A DNA stretch of 8,026 nt from Clostridiaceae bacterium (GTDB lineage Bacteria > Bacillota > Clostridia > Lutisporales > Lutisporaceae): NCBI GenBank assembly GCA_028697435.1, contig JAQVFD010000082.1, positions 1 through 8,026 on the forward strand. Direction: 5' to 3'. Below are positions 6,654 to 8,026 of this stretch, piece after piece (the first letter of the stretch is position 1; each line of letters starts with the position of its first letter). The position numbers and the translations under genes are program-made. The notes under the pieces were generated by a model, which had not been told where the DNA came from, did no database searches, and worked only from the letters and a program-made list of their open reading frames with translations.

Positions 6654-6683
6654 ATTATAGCAAATAACATATGTTTTATGCAA
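6654..6683 (-). promoter_or_regulatory. Probable sigma-A promoter of the FMN transferase gene with extended -10
   Basis: On the minus strand TGCTATAAT (6662-6654) combines a perfect -10 hexamer with the extended TGn element. Eighteen bases upstream is TTGCAT (6683-6678), a weak -35 that the extended -10 could compensate for. The site is just downstream of the nested palindrome, so apbE need not depend on transcription from the lipoprotein gene. Confidence 0.65.
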
Positions 6684-6787
6684 AAATCCCTCACCTGTGT
6701 GGGACAGGGGGACAGGTACCGTGTCCCACATTGGGACGAGGTACCTGTCCCCGCTGTCCCCGTCCCCCTGTCACTTTTAGTGAGGGA
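6682..6787 (-). terminator. Possible terminator formed by the nested palindrome after the lipoprotein gene
   Basis: In the minus-strand direction the outer stem TCCCTCAC (6787-6780) pairs with GTGAGGGA (6694-6687), and five T residues follow at 6686-6682. The interior is itself folded into GC-rich hairpins. The stem-then-T arrangement fits an intrinsic terminator 28 bases after the lipoprotein gene stop codon, but the enclosed region is much longer than usual, so efficiency is uncertain. Confidence 0.4.
6687..6787. repeat. GC-rich nested palindromic element, probably a dispersed intergenic repeat
   Basis: Three stems are nested. The outermost is TCCCTCAC (6687-6694) with GTGAGGGA (6780-6787). 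Next is GGGGACAGGTACC (6708-6720) with GGTACCTGTCCCC (6740-6752), a perfect 13-bp inverted repeat. Innermost is GTCCCA (6723-6728) with TGGGAC (6732-6737) around CAT. Between 6746 and 6772 the unit TGTCCCC or GTCCCC recurs three times. The block is far richer in G and C than its AT-rich flanks and has no coding content. GGGACAGGTACC-type palindromes are, from general knowledge, recurrent intergenic repeats in clostridial genomes, sometimes discussed with REP-associated Y1 transposases; only one copy is in this window, so dispersal is inferred. Confidence 0.75.
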
Positions 6788-6814
6788 CTAATAACTTACC
6801 GATATTTGTAAGGC

Positions 6815-7921
6815 TTATTTTGCGTTTGCATATGCTTCTGCTACTGCTGCAATGTAATCCTGAACTGATATAGTTACAGCTGATGTAAGCTCTGCCTCGT
6901 CAGGAACTGCAGGGTGTGATGCATCCTTATTTACTGTTTTCATTGCCTTAATTTCATCAACCGACTTGCCGACCATCCATTTCCCAAGAGCGTCAGCCTG
7001 CTGGTACCATTCTTTGCCGATTGTAGATGCCTTAATCATTCCATAGCCTTCTTTAAGCTCTACCTTTGTCTGATATTCGGCTGCCTTATCTGAAGTAACT
7101 TTGCCGGTATTGTCGAAAGCAACCTTAGTTTGCGCGTTGTCAATAACAGTTCCTACAACCTTGCCGTCTTTGTCGAAGGCTGTTGCAGCCATTACTGTGT
7201 CAACCTGAGCAAAGGGAAGAACTTCCTTGCCTTCTGCATCTTTTCCGAGGCCCTTTGATTTACCTGTTGCTATAACGGTCCCGAGACCAACCTTTACTCC
7301 GCCTGTAACATCAACTGCAGTTTCGTATGCTTCTGCAACCGCAGCAATATAATCCTGGACTGTTATTGTAACTGATGATGTAAGTTCCGGAACGTCAGGA
7401 ACTGCGGGATGTGATGCATCCTTGCTCTTTGTCTTCATTGCCTTTATTTCGTCAACTGACTTGCCAACCATCCATTGTCCAAGGGCATCAGCCTGCTGAT
7501 ACCATTCCTTGCCGATTGAAGAGCCCTTTATCATTCCGTATTCTTCTTTCAACTCTACCTTTGTCTTTCCCTCAGCTTTTATATCTGATGTAACCTGAAG
7601 GGCTGCATCAAAAGTAACCTTAGTCTGTGCATTGTCAATAGTTATCGAAACAACTTTACCGTCTTTATCAAAGCCAACAGCAGCCATTACTGTGTCAACC
7701 TGGCCTGATGGAAGAACTTCTTTGCCTTCTGCATTTTTCCCAAGATCACTTGACTTGGCAATTGAAGTAATATGTCCAAGACCTAATTTAGTAATTGTTC
7801 CTTCTCCCACTGCGGGTGCTGCAGGTTCTGCGGGTGCTGCCGGCGCTGCAGGTGCTGAACATCCTGCTAATACTGAAAGTGCTAATACCAGTACAAGAAC
7901 TATTGATAGTGTTTTTTTCAT
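6815..7921 (-). CDS. Lipoprotein with two tandem FMN-binding-like domains, PplA-like extracellular electron-transfer protein
   Basis: This 368-residue surface lipoprotein probably carries flavin. Residues 1-21 are a signal peptide with lipobox LAGC, C21 being the lipid anchor. An Ala/Pro-rich linker (22-38) follows, then two homologous domains (about 45-200 and 210-365) repeating with an exact 165-residue offset. Each holds QVDTVMAA, FDKDGKVV, IDNAQTKV.FD, a YGMIK segment, IGKEWYQQADALG.WMVGKS, DASHPAVP and a C-terminal LTS.VTI.VQDYIAAVAEAY. The DGKVV...IDNAQTK part recalls FMN-binding domains, and S-[SA]-V-T-I-[TS] resembles the S-G-A-T-x-T site flavinylated by ApbE, making T185 and T350 candidate FMN sites. 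The two-domain lipoprotein plan matches Listeria PplA. The apbE gene next door supports this. The ATG has GGAGGGGG upstream and a strong promoter. No heme motif is present. Family name is inference; duplication and lipoprotein nature are directly seen. Confidence 0.8.
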   Translation of the reverse strand: MKKTLSIVLVLVLALSVLAGCSAPAAPAAPAEPAAPAVGEGTITKLGLGHITSIAKSSDLGKNAEGKEVLPSGQVDTVMAAVGFDKDGKVVSITIDNAQTKVTFDAALQVTSDIKAEGKTKVELKEEYGMIKGSSIGKEWYQQADALGQWMVGKSVDEIKAMKTKSKDASHPAVPDVPELTSSVTITVQDYIAAVAEAYETAVDVTGGVKVGLGTVIATGKSKGLGKDAEGKEVLPFAQVDTVMAATAFDKDGKVVGTVIDNAQTKVAFDNTGKVTSDKAAEYQTKVELKEGYGMIKASTIGKEWYQQADALGKWMVGKSVDEIKAMKTVNKDASHPAVPDEAELTSAVTISVQDYIAAVAEAYANAK

Positions 7922-7925
7922 GTTT

Positions 7926-7990
7926 CCCCCTCCATTAATGTGGAAAATTTATTACATTATCATTTTAGCACATTGTATAAAAGTTATCAA
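7926..7990 (-). promoter_or_regulatory. Strong sigma-A promoter and ribosome binding site of the lipoprotein gene
   Basis: On the minus strand TTGATA (7990-7985) is followed after 17 bases by TAAAAT (7967-7962), itself preceded by TGC to give an extended -10. The ribosome binding site GGAGGGGG (7933-7926) is near consensus and its GGAGG core is seven bases from the ATG at 7921. The -35, spacing, extended -10 and binding site together predict high expression, as expected for an abundant surface lipoprotein. Confidence 0.75.
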
Positions 7991-8026
7991 TGTCTATCAA
8001 GAAATATTATTTATAAAATATGATAA

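Overview
This window looks like a chromosomal segment from a low-to-moderate GC, spore-forming type anaerobic Firmicute (class Clostridia). The basis is the AT-rich intergenic DNA, Gram-positive Shine-Dalgarno sites, sigma-A promoters with extended -10 elements, lipobox lipoproteins, and LysM/CAP and LysM/M14 cell-wall proteins typical of clostridia and bacilli. No species can be named from the sequence alone. There is no rRNA, tRNA, CRISPR array, phage gene or transposase gene in the window.

Layout. Two genes read rightward: the 3' part of an alanine/glycine:cation symporter (AGCS family; start lies outside the window), ended by a clear intrinsic terminator, and a secreted LysM-CAP (YkwD-like) protein with its own promoter. 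These converge on five leftward genes. In their own transcription order (right to left) these are: a duplicated-domain lipoprotein resembling flavinylated extracellular electron-transfer lipoproteins (PplA-like), an ApbE-type FMN transferase lipoprotein, a PG-binding/LysM/M14 peptidase of the gamma-D-glutamyl-diamino acid endopeptidase type, a DUF2161 PD-(D/E)XK nuclease-like protein, and a membrane-bound GGDEF diguanylate cyclase.

How the genes may work together. The most interesting pair is the two-domain lipoprotein and the ApbE-like protein. ApbE enzymes covalently attach FMN to Thr/Ser in exported proteins, and the neighbouring lipoprotein carries two 165-residue repeats, each ending in an S-x-V-T-I-[TS] segment that resembles the S-G-A-T flavinylation motif. 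Together they look like a minimal extracellular flavin electron-transfer module. The DUF2161 and GGDEF genes are one base apart and almost certainly co-translated. The two LysM proteins both point to peptidoglycan, but one is exported and the other shows no signal peptide.

Non-coding structure. The intergenic DNA is unusually structured. A roughly 94-bp inverted repeat built from 7-bp units (AGACRCC-like) sits between the convergent genes at 1965-2058. A half copy with the same four-heptad plus AGAATAGGG layout lies at 4119-4169. A second, unrelated GC-rich nested palindrome (6687-6787) separates the lipoprotein and ApbE genes. A long hairpin at 5451-5499 overlaps the ribosome binding site of the M14 peptidase gene.
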